From assembly GCF_014653695.1 (NCBI RefSeq), contig NZ_BNAR01000005.1:620001-684000 (forward strand): 64,000 nt of DNA, read 5' to 3'. Shown piece after piece: positions 33,402-42,556 of the stretch. The position numbers were made by a program, and so were the translations under genes. This stretch comes from Lentzea cavernae (GTDB lineage Bacteria > Actinomycetota > Actinomycetes > Mycobacteriales > Pseudonocardiaceae). The first letter of the stretch is position 1, and every line of letters begins with the position of its first letter. Under the pieces are notes generated by a model. The model saw only the letters and a list, made by a program, of their open reading frames with translations. It did no database searches and was not told where the DNA came from.

Positions 33402-34841
33402 ATGAAGACGGTTCTCCTCCGCCTGGCCGTGCTGGTGTTCGCCGCCGTCACCGCCACAGCGGGAATGCCCGTGCCGCAGGCGGGTGCGACGCCTGCGGTG
33501 CGGTACACCAACCCGATCGCGGAACGGCGTGCCGACCCGCACGTCTTCAAGCACACCGACGGCTTCTACTACTTCACCGCGACCGTTCCGGAGTACGACC
33601 GGATCGTCCTGCGCCGCGCGACCACGATCCAGGGCCTGGCTTCGGCGCCAGAGACGGTGATCTGGCGCAAGCACTCCAGCGGCGAGATGGGCGCCCACAT
33701 CTGGGCGCCGGAGATCCACTTCATCAACGGCAAGTGGTACGTCTACTTCGCCGCGGGGCGCACCGACGACATCTGGCGCATCCGGATGTACGTGCTGGAG
33801 AGTTCCGCCGCGAACCCGCTGACCGGGGCGTGGACCGAGCGCGGCCGCGTCACGACGCCGTGGGACACCTTCTCGCTGGACGCCTCCACGTTCGTGCACA
33901 ACGGCGTCCGGTACCTGACCTGGGCACAACAGGAACCGGGCATCTCCACGAACTCCAACGTCTACCTCGCCCGCATGGGCGCGAACCCGTGGACGATCAC
34001 CGGCTCGGTGACCCGGCTCGTGGTGCCGTCACTCTCCTGGGAGACGCGCGGGTTCAAGGTGGCTGAAGGGCCGGCGGTGCTGCAACGCAACGGAAAGGTG
34101 TTCCTGACTTACTCGGCCAGCGCCACCGACGCGAACTACTGCCTCGGCCTGCTGACCGCGTCGGCGTCGGCCGACCTGCTCAACCCGGCGTCGTGGACCA
34201 AGAGCGCCAACCCCGTCTTCGCCACGAACGCGGCCACCGGTCAGTACGGCCCCGGCCACAACTCGTTCACGGTGTCCGAGGACGGCAGCAGCGACGTGAT
34301 GGTCTACCACGACCGCAACTACCGCGACATCAGCGGCGACCCGCTCAACGACCCGAACCGCCGCACCCGCGTGCAGAAGGTGTACTACAAGGCCGACGGC
34401 ACACCGGACTTCGGCATCCCGGTCGCCGACGGGCCGACTCCGGTCAGGCTCCGGTCCTACGCCTCCACCGACCGCTTCGTGCGGCACTGGGAGTACCGGG
34501 CGCGGGTGGAGGCGGGCGTGTCCCCGCTGGCCGACTCCCAGTTCAAGCTCGTCACGGGGCTGACCGGCTCCGGCACCGTGTCGCTGGAGTCGGCCAACTT
34601 CCCCGGCTACTACCTGCGGCACCGCGACAACGAGCTGTGGGTCGAGCGGAACGACGGCAGCACCCTGTTCCGCAACGACGCCAGCTTCTCGCAGCGCGCG
34701 GGTCTCGCGGCGAGCTCGGCGGTGTCGTTCGAGTCGGTCAACTTCCCCGGCCTCCACCTCCGCGCCGCCAACGGACTGCTCGGCCTGCAGGCCGTGACGG
34801 ACGCACAGGGACGGGCGGACGCGACGTTCGTCCTGGAGTGA
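33402..34841 (+). CDS. Secreted GH43 alpha-L-arabinofuranosidase with AbfB (CBM42) domain
   Basis: A 479-residue secreted enzyme. Its Sec signal ends near residue 30. The GH43 propeller shows catalytic Asp in ERRADPHVFKHTDGFYYF, a second Asp in SLDASTFVHNGVRYLTWA and Glu in VAEGPAVLQRNGKVFLTY. An AbfB domain covers ~345-479 (SANFPGYYLRHRDN repeat). The layout matches exo-alpha-1,5-L-arabinofuranosidases of Streptomyces. AAAGGA precedes ATG 33402. It belongs to the same transcription unit as its GH43 neighbours. Confidence 0.92.
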   Translation: MKTVLLRLAVLVFAAVTATAGMPVPQAGATPAVRYTNPIAERRADPHVFKHTDGFYYFTATVPEYDRIVLRRATTIQGLASAPETVIWRKHSSGEMGAHIWAPEIHFINGKWYVYFAAGRTDDIWRIRMYVLESSAANPLTGAWTERGRVTTPWDTFSLDASTFVHNGVRYLTWAQQEPGISTNSNVYLARMGANPWTITGSVTRLVVPSLSWETRGFKVAEGPAVLQRNGKVFLTYSASATDANYCLGLLTASASADLLNPASWTKSANPVFATNAATGQYGPGHNSFTVSEDGSSDVMVYHDRNYRDISGDPLNDPNRRTRVQKVYYKADGTPDFGIPVADGPTPVRLRSYASTDRFVRHWEYRARVEAGVSPLADSQFKLVTGLTGSGTVSLESANFPGYYLRHRDNELWVERNDGSTLFRNDASFSQRAGLAASSAVSFESVNFPGLHLRAANGLLGLQAVTDAQGRADATFVLE

Positions 34842-34895
34842 CAGGAGTTCCGGCCCGCCGCCGCGACAACCCCGTCCAGGAGATCGAGGTGTCTC

Positions 34896-35855
34896 ATGGC
34901 CGTTCTGAGGAAGTCCGCACTGGTGGTGACCGTGGTCCTGACCGCGGCGGTCGCCACGGCACCACCCGCGTCCGCCTACCCCCTCCCGGGCCGGGTCACC
35001 GGTGACATCAGCGTGCACGACCCGAGCGTGGTCAAGCGCCCCAACGGCAGCTACCTGGTGGCGCACACCGGCACCGGCATCGCGCTCAAGACCTCCACCG
35101 ACCGGATCGCGTTCCGCAACGCGGGTTCGGTGTTCCCCGGTGGTGCGTCGTGGACCACCCCGTACACCAACGGCGACCGCAACCTCTGGGCGCCGGACCT
35201 GTCCTACCGCAACGGTCTGCACTGGCTGTACTACTCGGCTTCGACGTTCGGCTCGAACCGGTCGGCGATCTTCCTCGCCACCAGTCCGAGCGGTGACTCC
35301 GGCACCTGGACCCACCGCGGGCTGGTCGTCGAGTCGCGGACGTCGGACGACTTCAACGCCATCGACCCGGACCTCGTCGTGGACGACCAGGGCCGCTGGT
35401 GGCTGAGCTTCGGCTCGTTCTGGTCCGGGATCAAGATGGTCGCGCTCAACCCGTCCACCGGCCTGCGGTCCGACTCGGCCCTGCGTTCGCTCGCGGGCAG
35501 GAACGGCGGTCCGATCGAGGCCCCGAACATCGTCAAACGCGGTTCCTACTACTACCTCTTCGTCTCGTTCGACTACTGCTGCCGGGGCGCGTCCAGCACG
35601 TACCGGGTGGTGGTCGGCCGTTCCACCAGCGTCACCGGCCCGTACGTCGCGCGCAACGGCACCGCGATGACGTCCGGCGGCGGCACGGAGGTGCTGGCCG
35701 GGCAGGGCGGCGTGCACGGAACCGGGCACCAGGACGTCCTCGCCGACGTCGACGGCGACGTCCTCGTCTACCAGTACTACACCGACACCGGTGCGTCACG
35801 GCTCGGCATCAACCTGCTGGGCCACGACTCGGCGGGCTGGCCGGTCCTGCGCTAG
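34896..35855 (+). CDS. Secreted arabinan endo-1,5-alpha-L-arabinosidase (GH43)
   Basis: A 319-residue single-domain endo-arabinanase with a Sec signal (VTVVLTAAVATAPPASA). Family hallmarks are VHDPSVVKRPNGSYLVAHTG (catalytic Asp), NLWAPDLSYRNGLHWLYYSAS, NAIDPDLVVDDQGRWWLSFGSFWSG (second Asp), IEAPNIVKRGSYYYLFVS (acid Glu) and GTGHQDV near the C-terminus. It makes oligo-arabinosides that the neighbouring GH43 enzymes can trim. GAGG precedes ATG 34896, and ten bases separate it from the next gene. Confidence 0.94.
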   Translation: MAVLRKSALVVTVVLTAAVATAPPASAYPLPGRVTGDISVHDPSVVKRPNGSYLVAHTGTGIALKTSTDRIAFRNAGSVFPGGASWTTPYTNGDRNLWAPDLSYRNGLHWLYYSASTFGSNRSAIFLATSPSGDSGTWTHRGLVVESRTSDDFNAIDPDLVVDDQGRWWLSFGSFWSGIKMVALNPSTGLRSDSALRSLAGRNGGPIEAPNIVKRGSYYYLFVSFDYCCRGASSTYRVVVGRSTSVTGPYVARNGTAMTSGGGTEVLAGQGGVHGTGHQDVLADVDGDVLVYQYYTDTGASRLGINLLGHDSAGWPVLR

Positions 35856-35865
35856 GGAGAAGACC

Positions 35866-37335
35866 TTGACCTCGATCATGAACCGGCGCGGCACCGTCCT
35901 GGCCGCCGCGGTCGTCCTGTTGAGCGGCACCACTGTCGCCGTGCCGACGGTGGCGTCCGCCGCGGTCGTGGACACCAGCGCCTCGTACGCGTTGGTCAAC
36001 CGCAACAGCGGCAAGGCGCTGGACGTCTACGACCTGTCCACTGCGGACGGTGCCCGCATCTCCCAGTACGCGCGCAACGACGGCGCGTGGCAGCAGTGGC
36101 AGTTCGTCGACTCCGGCGGCGGCTACTACCGGGTGAAGTCCCGGCACAGCGGCAAGGTGCTCGACTTCCCGTCGACCGCGGACCGGGCCGGGCTCGTGCA
36201 GACGACCGACGCGGGCCGCACCGGCCAGCAGTTCCGGCTGGCCGACTCGCCGGACGGGCACGTGCGGCTGATCAGTCGCGCGAGCGGGAAGGCGGTCGAC
36301 GTGCTCGACTTCTCCGCCGCCAACGGCGCGCAGATGATCCAGTGGCCCGACACCGGCGGCACGAACCAGCAGTGGCGGCTGGTGAGGATCGGCGCTCCCG
36401 GCAACGTCACCAACCCGATCAAGCGGGGCGGCCCCGACCCGTGGCTGCAGTTCCACAACGGCTACTACTACCTGGCCACCACGACGTGGAACTCCACGGT
36501 CACCATGCGCCGCTCCCGCACGCTGGCGGGTCTGTCGAGCGCGGCGGACACCGTCGTGTTCAGCCTGTCCGGCAGGCCCAACGGGTGCTGCAACATGTGG
36601 GCGCCGGAGTTCCACCTGCTGGGCGGCCGCTGGTACCTGTACTACGTGGCCGGGCAGAACGTGTCCGACTACAACCCGACCCAGCGCCTGCACGTGCTGG
36701 AGAGCGCTGGCACCGACCCGATGGGCCCGTACTCGTTCAAGGCGGACCTGGGCAACACCTGGGAGCTCGACCCGAGCGTCCTGCAGCACAACGGGAAGCT
36801 GTACCTGATGGGCAGCGCGATGGACGGCACCCAGAGCCTGACCATCACCCCGCTGTCGAACCCGTACACCACCAGCGGCGCGCGGCGCACCATCTCGCAG
36901 CCCACCCTGGCGTGGGAGCGGCAGACCGCACCGGTCAACGAGGGCGCGGAGCCGTTGTACCGCAACGGCCGCACCATGATCGTGTACTCGGCCAGCGCCT
37001 GCTGGGGTCCCGACTACAAGCTCGGCCTGCTCACCCTCACCGGGTCCGACCCGCTCAACCGGGCGCACTGGACGAAGTCGCCCGACCCGGTGTTCCAGCG
37101 CAACGACGAGCACGGCGTGTTCGGTCCCGGCCACAACGGGTTCTTCAAGTCCCCCGACGGCACCGAGGACTGGATCGTCTACCACGGCAACACGAGCGCG
37201 TCGGGCGGCTGCGGCATGGAACGGTCCGCCCGAGCGCAGAAGTTCACCTGGAACGCCGACGGCACCCCGAACTTCGGCGCCCCGGTCCCGCTCGGCGTCC
37301 AGGTCCCCGCGCCGTCGGGCGAGCCGGTCGGGTGA
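35866..37335 (+). CDS. Secreted GH43 glycosidase with N-terminal ricin-type domain
   Basis: A ~489-residue secreted protein. The start is taken as TTG 35866 because GGGAGA lies five bases before it; ATG 35878 in frame has no ribosome-binding site at the right distance. After the signal, residues ~30-170 form a ricin-B-like domain (YALVNRNSGKALDVYD and two further units ending in QQW-type motifs). The GH43 domain follows, with Asp in GGPDPWLQFHNGYYYL, Asp in ELDPSVLQHNGKLYLMG and Glu in VNEGAEPLYRNGRTMIVY. It is the last gene of the polysaccharide run, probably an arabinofuranosidase or related debranching enzyme. Confidence 0.88.
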   Translation: MTSIMNRRGTVLAAAVVLLSGTTVAVPTVASAAVVDTSASYALVNRNSGKALDVYDLSTADGARISQYARNDGAWQQWQFVDSGGGYYRVKSRHSGKVLDFPSTADRAGLVQTTDAGRTGQQFRLADSPDGHVRLISRASGKAVDVLDFSAANGAQMIQWPDTGGTNQQWRLVRIGAPGNVTNPIKRGGPDPWLQFHNGYYYLATTTWNSTVTMRRSRTLAGLSSAADTVVFSLSGRPNGCCNMWAPEFHLLGGRWYLYYVAGQNVSDYNPTQRLHVLESAGTDPMGPYSFKADLGNTWELDPSVLQHNGKLYLMGSAMDGTQSLTITPLSNPYTTSGARRTISQPTLAWERQTAPVNEGAEPLYRNGRTMIVYSASACWGPDYKLGLLTLTGSDPLNRAHWTKSPDPVFQRNDEHGVFGPGHNGFFKSPDGTEDWIVYHGNTSASGGCGMERSARAQKFTWNADGTPNFGAPVPLGVQVPAPSGEPVG

Positions 37336-37347
37336 CCCGGTGACGTG

Positions 37348-39489
37348 CTAGAGACCCAGGCGCTGCTGTTCGGCCTGCACCACCCGCTGCTCCACCGACA
37401 CGGCGGAGTCCAGCGCGCTCGCGTGCGAGTGCTTCGTGTCGCTTTCGCGCGCGTAGTGGTCGAACAGCAGGGTCTTGTGGTCGCGGACCTCCTGCACCCG
37501 CGCGTCCACGCTGTCCTTGACCAGCAACCGGTGCACGTGGACCTTGCGGACCTGGCCCATCCGGTGGCAGCGGGCGATCGCCTGGTCCTCGGTGCTCGGC
37601 TTCCACTGCGGCTCGGTGATGATCACCACGGACGCGGCCTGGATGTTGAGGCCGACACCGCCCGCCTCGATCTGGGCCACCAGCACCGCGTGGTCCTCAC
37701 ATGCCGTGAAGTCGTCCACCATCTGCTGACGGCCCTGCGCCGGCGTCGCGCCGGTCAGGGGGCCGAACACCTGGACGTGGCCCGCGACCGCGTCCAGCAC
37801 GTCGTGGAAGTACGAGAACACCACGACCTTCCAGCCGTTGTCCCTCGACTCCTCGATGATCTCCAGCAGCCGCTCCAGCTTCGCCGAACCGTCAGGCGTG
37901 CCCGGCGCGTAGGCGGCGCGGCGCATCGCCATCAGGTTGCCCTCGCGCACCGCGTCGAGGTACGCGCCCCTGTCCTGCTTGCCGAACTCGACCCAGTCCT
38001 CGACCTCGAGCAGCTCCGGCAGCTCCCCCAGCACGTCCTCCTGGTTGCGCCGCAGGTACACCGGTGCGACGACGCGGCGGAAGGCCTTGGCTCCCACCAC
38101 GGCGTCGGTGGCGCCCGTGCGCGCGGCGACGCTCGGCTGGAGGTAGGCAACCAGGTTGCGGAACTCCTCGACGCGGTTCTCCATCGGCGTGCCGGTGAGG
38201 AGCACCGCCCGCTCCGCGCGCTGCACGATCTTGTTGACCGCCTGCGAGCGTTGCGTGTCCGGGTTCTTCACGTAGTGCGCCTCGTCGACCACGACCAGCG
38301 TCGGGCGGAACCCCTTCGGCAGCACCAGTTTCGGCAACGTGCCGAACGTCGTCACACCGACGCCGCCCTGCGCCACCCACTCGCCGACCGCTCCGTCGCG
38401 GCCCGCGCCGTGCAGCTGGTGCGGCGCGAGGTCGCTGTGCCGGGCGATCTCGTTGACCCAGTTGACGACGACGCTCGCCGGGCAGACCACCAGGAACCCG
38501 CGCCGCCCACCGGCGGCGAGGCTCGCCATCACCGCGATGGCCTCGATCGTCTTGCCCAGTCCCATCTCGTCGCCGATGATGACGCGTTTGCGGGCGAGCG
38601 CGAACTTCGCCCCGAACACCTGGTAGCCGCGCAGCGACACCTTCAGCAGGCTGGTGTCCAGCGGGGTCGCGTCGACCTCGTGCTCGATCTCCGCCGGGAC
38701 GAACCCCTTGGCGGCACTGCGATCCGGCACCGCGTCCGCACCGGCGAGGTCGGCGAGGAGCGTGTTGTAGGCGGCCGCGTCGAGCTCGTAGTCGCGCCAC
38801 AGCGCGCGGTGGTCCAGGTCCGGCACCCTCAGCTGCGTGCCCACCGCGCGCAACGCCGCCACGTCACGGCTGGCGAGCAACGTCTCGAGCCGGCCGAGCG
38901 AGTCGAGGGCGGCCTGCCGGTTCCTCGGCAAGGAGAAGAACATCCGCACCCGGCTCCAGGCACGGGACGCGGCGCGCACGTCGGACTCGACCCTGTCCAG
39001 CACGTCTCCGAGCGGCTCGCGCAGCGGACCGACGAGCTGGTTCGCCCTGCGCAGCTTGGACAACAGCTGCAGCAGCTCGGTCTGGGCGCCGTCGGCGCGG
39101 TCGGGGCTCAGCCGGACCGTCGTGTCGCGCGCGACGCCGTCGGCGACGGCCCGGGCGACCCGCACGATCTCCTCGGCGGACTGCCTGCCGATGCCGGGCA
39201 CGCCGTCGAGCTGTTCCGGGCGCGCACCGGCGACGTCGGCGACGGTCCGGTACCCGGCGTCCTTCAGCGTGCTCAGCCGCAGGTTCGCCTTGGTGTCGCG
39301 GAGCTTGTCCACCGGCATGGCGCGGAGCAGACCTGCCACCAGCGAGTCCCGCACGGCCTGGTACTGCGCGGCGGCGAGCGCGAGCAGCCGAGCCGGTTCC
39401 GCGCGCACCCCTGCTGCTTCGGCGCGGAACGCCTCCGCGGCGGCCAGCACCGCGCGAGCGTGCCCACCGATCTTCGACGAGTCGTCCAC
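37348..39489 (-). CDS. SNF2/RapA-family DEAD-like ATPase with N-terminal helix-hairpin-helix
   Basis: A 713-residue SNF2-type translocase. A helix-hairpin-helix-like segment (LDGVPGIGRQSAEEIVRVA) lies near residues 94-112. The helicase core has Walker A GDEMGLGKT at 306-314, DEAH at 402-405, LLTGTPMENR and a C-terminal domain with AGGVGLNIQAAS and IARCHRMGQ. It would move along double-stranded DNA without unwinding it; the specific process is unknown. GTG 39489 is chosen over an earlier ATG because AAGGA lies five bases upstream. It converges on the GH43 run with 12 bp between them. Confidence 0.92.
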   Translation of the reverse strand: MDDSSKIGGHARAVLAAAEAFRAEAAGVRAEPARLLALAAAQYQAVRDSLVAGLLRAMPVDKLRDTKANLRLSTLKDAGYRTVADVAGARPEQLDGVPGIGRQSAEEIVRVARAVADGVARDTTVRLSPDRADGAQTELLQLLSKLRRANQLVGPLREPLGDVLDRVESDVRAASRAWSRVRMFFSLPRNRQAALDSLGRLETLLASRDVAALRAVGTQLRVPDLDHRALWRDYELDAAAYNTLLADLAGADAVPDRSAAKGFVPAEIEHEVDATPLDTSLLKVSLRGYQVFGAKFALARKRVIIGDEMGLGKTIEAIAVMASLAAGGRRGFLVVCPASVVVNWVNEIARHSDLAPHQLHGAGRDGAVGEWVAQGGVGVTTFGTLPKLVLPKGFRPTLVVVDEAHYVKNPDTQRSQAVNKIVQRAERAVLLTGTPMENRVEEFRNLVAYLQPSVAARTGATDAVVGAKAFRRVVAPVYLRRNQEDVLGELPELLEVEDWVEFGKQDRGAYLDAVREGNLMAMRRAAYAPGTPDGSAKLERLLEIIEESRDNGWKVVVFSYFHDVLDAVAGHVQVFGPLTGATPAQGRQQMVDDFTACEDHAVLVAQIEAGGVGLNIQAASVVIITEPQWKPSTEDQAIARCHRMGQVRKVHVHRLLVKDSVDARVQEVRDHKTLLFDHYARESDTKHSHASALDSAVSVEQRVVQAEQQRLGL

Positions 39490-39553
39490 CCGTGTCCTTC
39501 CGTCAGGCGGACCGAGGATACCCAAACCCCTGCCGGGCCCGGGACGACCGGTG

Positions 39554-40330
39554 TCAGGCCGACCGGGCGAACAGGCCGCCGTCGACCGGGAGGCAGACGC
39601 CGTTGACGTAGGCGGCGCGGTCGGAGGCCAGGAACACCGCGGCGTTGGCGACGTCGTGCGGTGATCCCATGCGGCCGGTCGGGCTCGCCGCGTGGCGGGC
39701 AGCGATGTCGGTGGTGACCTGACGGGCCACCATGGGGGTGTCGATCAGGCCGGGGAGCACCGCGTTGGCGCGCAGGCCGTCGCGGGCGTGGGTCAGGGCG
39801 AGCGAGACGGTCAGCTGGTTCAGGCCGGCCTTGGCCGCGCTGTAGACCGGGTAGACGTAGCCGGTGTCGCGGATCGCGGCCAGCGACGACACGTTGACGA
39901 TCGCGCCGCGGCCGGCCGCGAGCATGTGCGGGAGGGTGTACCGGCAGGTGAGGTAGGCGCTGGTCAGGTTGACCGCGATGCCGTGGTTCCAGGTGGCGAG
40001 GTCGGTGGCGGCGAGTTCACCGATGACCGACGCGCCGACGTTGTTGTGCAGCACGTGCGGCGGCCCCAAGGCCGTCACCACCGCGTCGATCGCGGCGGCG
40101 ACGTCGGCCTCCACGGTGACGTCGGCGGTGATGGCGAGCGCGGCGCCGCCGGTGGCGGTGATCTCCTTCGCGACCCGTCCGGCCTCGGCCGCGTCGCGGT
40201 CCACGGCGGCGACCAGGGCGCCCGCACGGGCGTAGGCCAGTGCCGCGGCCTCGCCGTTGCTCAGGCCCTGGCCGCTGGACCCCGCGCCGAAGACGATCAC
40301 GACCCGCCCGTCCAGCTCACGTTCGCTCAT
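39554..40330 (-). CDS. Short-chain dehydrogenase/reductase
   Basis: A 258-residue classical-type SDR. The cofactor motif is the variant GAGSSGQG near residues 15-22, followed by NNVGA at 96-100, Ser148/149 and the catalytic Tyr163-x3-Lys167. The C-terminal PVDGG motif is present. The cofactor cannot be settled from sequence. It is divergent from the PucR-type regulator with an 89-bp gap, so control by that regulator is likely. Substrate unknown. Confidence 0.9.
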   Translation of the reverse strand: MSERELDGRVVIVFGAGSSGQGLSNGEAAALAYARAGALVAAVDRDAAEAGRVAKEITATGGAALAITADVTVEADVAAAIDAVVTALGPPHVLHNNVGASVIGELAATDLATWNHGIAVNLTSAYLTCRYTLPHMLAAGRGAIVNVSSLAAIRDTGYVYPVYSAAKAGLNQLTVSLALTHARDGLRANAVLPGLIDTPMVARQVTTDIAARHAASPTGRMGSPHDVANAAVFLASDRAAYVNGVCLPVDGGLFARSA

Positions 40331-40400
40331 CGGTCAACGATGACGCCGGCGCGCGCCACGGCCCACCGTCCGGCGACGAGGAACCGCCGGTGCGAATGCT

Positions 40401-40419
40401 CCGATTGTAGAATCGGGTC
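40401..40419 (+). promoter_or_regulatory. -10 box and small palindrome before the PucR gene
   Basis: CCGATT-GTAG-AATCGG (40401-40416) is a perfect 6-bp inverted repeat. TAGAAT (40408-40413) within it lies six bases before ATG 40420, predicting a leaderless mRNA whose -10 box is covered by the palindrome, which suits autorepression. Confidence 0.5.
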
Positions 40420-41628
40420 ATGACGAGCACGGCCCTGTCCGGACTGGTCGACGAGCTCGCCACCGGCCTGTCGCGGTCGGTCGTGGTGAACGACCCGGCC
40501 ATGCAGATGCTCTACGCCAGCCCGCACTACGGCGACGAGGACCCGGTGCGCATCCGGGCCGTGCTGGACCACGTGGCCGAGCCCGCCGCCCGCGGCCACG
40601 TGCTGGCCCAGGGGGTGTCGGCCTGGACCAGGGCCGGGCTGATCCCCGCCAACGAGGCGATCGGCATGCACGCCAGGGTCTGCGTCCCGGTGCGCTGGGA
40701 GGGCGCGCTGCTCGGCCTGCTGATGGTGATGGACGCCGACCAGTCGATGACCACCGCCGAGCTCGGCCAGGTCAACGACGCCGCCCAGGACCTGGCGCTG
40801 GTGCTGCACGCCGAGACCGGCCGGGTGGCGCCGGCCGGGAGCGACGACGACCAGACCGTGCTCGACCTGGTCGGCCCCGACCCGTCCGTGCGGCGGGCCG
40901 CCCAGCAGGCGTTGCACGCGAGCGGCCGCGCCGGCCGGTTCGACGTGGTCACCGCGGTCGAGATCTCGGTCGCGGGCGCCCGCACCACGACGATCCCCCA
41001 CGTCGAGGTCGCGCTGCGCCACGCGTTGGCCGGTCGCCGGCAGGCCGCACACCTGGTCGCGGTGACCGGCGACAACGCCGTGGTGCTGCTGGGCTCGCCG
41101 GAACCGGGCGAGCCGCCGGTCTCGCGGATCACCGGCGTGCTCGACCGCGTCCACGAGTTCGCCCTCGGTCACTTCCGCTGCGTCGCGGGCATCGGCAGCA
41201 CCGGGGAGGGCCTCAACCACGCCGGCACCTCGCTGCGGCAGGCCGGTCTCGCGCGGCGGGCGGCCGCCCTGGGGTTGCGCGGACCGGTCGTGGGATGGCA
41301 CGACCTGGGCGTTCTCGGGCCGCTGCTGTCGATCCCGGACACCGCGCTCACCGACGCGGTGCTCCCCGACGAGCTCCACCGCTTGCGCGCCGCGGACACC
41401 GACGGCCAGCTCACCGAGACCGTCCGGGCCTACCTCGAGGCGGCGGGCAACGGACCTGTCGCCGCCGAGCGGCTGCACGTCCACAGGACGACGCTCTACT
41501 ACCGGCTCAGCAGGCTCCGGGACCTGACCGGCCTGGACGTCGTCACCGACGGGCCGACGCGGCTCGCCCTGCACGTCGGGCTCACGCTGGCCGACGTCGT
41601 TCGACAATCGGAGCAGACCAGGAGGTGA
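40420..41628 (+). CDS. PucR/CdaR-type transcriptional regulator with GAF-like domain
   Basis: A 402-residue regulator. Residues ~20-135 resemble a GAF sensor (ARVCVPVRWEGALLGLLMVMDAD). A GGDEF-like middle segment is followed by the C-terminal PucR helix-turn-helix near residues 340-385 (VAAERLHVHRTTLYYRLSRLRDLTG). Such proteins usually control catabolic operons. It is divergent from the SDR gene and 84 bp upstream of the alpha/beta hydrolase gene on the same strand. Confidence 0.9.
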   Translation: MTSTALSGLVDELATGLSRSVVVNDPAMQMLYASPHYGDEDPVRIRAVLDHVAEPAARGHVLAQGVSAWTRAGLIPANEAIGMHARVCVPVRWEGALLGLLMVMDADQSMTTAELGQVNDAAQDLALVLHAETGRVAPAGSDDDQTVLDLVGPDPSVRRAAQQALHASGRAGRFDVVTAVEISVAGARTTTIPHVEVALRHALAGRRQAAHLVAVTGDNAVVLLGSPEPGEPPVSRITGVLDRVHEFALGHFRCVAGIGSTGEGLNHAGTSLRQAGLARRAAALGLRGPVVGWHDLGVLGPLLSIPDTALTDAVLPDELHRLRAADTDGQLTETVRAYLEAAGNGPVAAERLHVHRTTLYYRLSRLRDLTGLDVVTDGPTRLALHVGLTLADVVRQSEQTRR

Positions 41629-41712
41629 ACTCTCGTCGCCCGGCGGTGGTGGCCCGGACGACGCCGGTCCGAGACTGCTCGGCAGCCGGGCCGACTCGAC
41701 GAGGAGATCGCC

Positions 41713-42546
41713 ATGCCCACGTTCACCACGAATGACGACGTCACGCTGACCTACCAGGACTCCGGCGGCCCGGGCGGCGGGGTTCCGCTGGTGATGCTGC
41801 ACGGCTGGGGCCAGACGCAGGCGATGTTCCACCACCAGCTCGGCGGTCTCGGCGACCGGCGGGTGATCACCTTCGACCAGCGCGGGCACGGTCTGTCCGG
41901 CAAGCCGCACCACGGTTACCGCATCGCCCGCCTCGCCCAGGACTTCGTCCAGCTGCTCGACCACCTCGGCCTCGACCAGGTCGACGCGCTGGGCTGGTCG
42001 ATGGGCGCTTCCGTGCTGTGGAGCCACATCGACAACCACGGCACCTCCCGGCTGCGGCGCCTGGTGGTCGTCGACCAGCCCGCCGCGGTCGCCGCCGTGC
42101 CGTGGATGTCGGCCGCCGAGCAGACCGAGTCGGGCGCGATCTTCGACGTGGGCGGGCTGCTCGCGCTCAACGGCGACCTCCACGGACCGGACGGCGCGAC
42201 GGTCCGCGAGGCGTTCGTGCGGTCGATGTTCTCCGGCGACACCGCCCCCGAGGTGTGGGAATTCGTCGCGAACGAGATCACCGCCACCCCGGCGTACGCG
42301 GCGGTGCCGCTGCTGTTCGACCACTGCGCACAGGACTGGCGCGACGTGCTGCCCCGCATCGACGTCCCGGCCCTCGTCCTCGGCTGCGACGGCAGCCACG
42401 TCAGCCCCGACTCCCAGCGCTACATCGCCGACCGGATCCCCGGCGCCGAACTGCACGTCTTCCCCACCACCGAGGCCAGTTCCCACTTCGTGTTCCTGGA
42501 GAACCCGGCGGCGTTCAACACGGTCCTCGACAAGTTCCTCAGCTGA
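41713..42546 (+). CDS. Alpha/beta hydrolase (non-haem haloperoxidase-like)
   Basis: A 277-residue alpha/beta hydrolase. The oxyanion motif is HGWGQT near residue 30, FDQRGHGLSGKP follows near 54-65, and the nucleophile elbow is GWSMGAS with Ser96. The acid and His lie in the last third (VLGCDGSHV and ASSHFVFLENP). GAGGAG precedes ATG 41713. It probably hydrolyses a small ester or lactone in the pathway controlled by the PucR gene, by proximity only. Confidence 0.9.
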   Translation: MPTFTTNDDVTLTYQDSGGPGGGVPLVMLHGWGQTQAMFHHQLGGLGDRRVITFDQRGHGLSGKPHHGYRIARLAQDFVQLLDHLGLDQVDALGWSMGASVLWSHIDNHGTSRLRRLVVVDQPAAVAAVPWMSAAEQTESGAIFDVGGLLALNGDLHGPDGATVREAFVRSMFSGDTAPEVWEFVANEITATPAYAAVPLLFDHCAQDWRDVLPRIDVPALVLGCDGSHVSPDSQRYIADRIPGAELHVFPTTEASSHFVFLENPAAFNTVLDKFLS

Positions 42547-42556
42547 GGAGGACGCG

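Noticed and set aside
37345-39606. Long + strand frame opposite the SNF2 gene
   Set aside because: Arg/Val/Leu-rich shadow without domains; the minus strand has all helicase motifs.
40327-42556. Minus-strand continuation of the SIS frame into a 986-residue protein
   Set aside because: It runs antisense to the PucR and hydrolase genes. The correct SIS ending appears in the -1 frame, so the continuation is a frameshift artefact.
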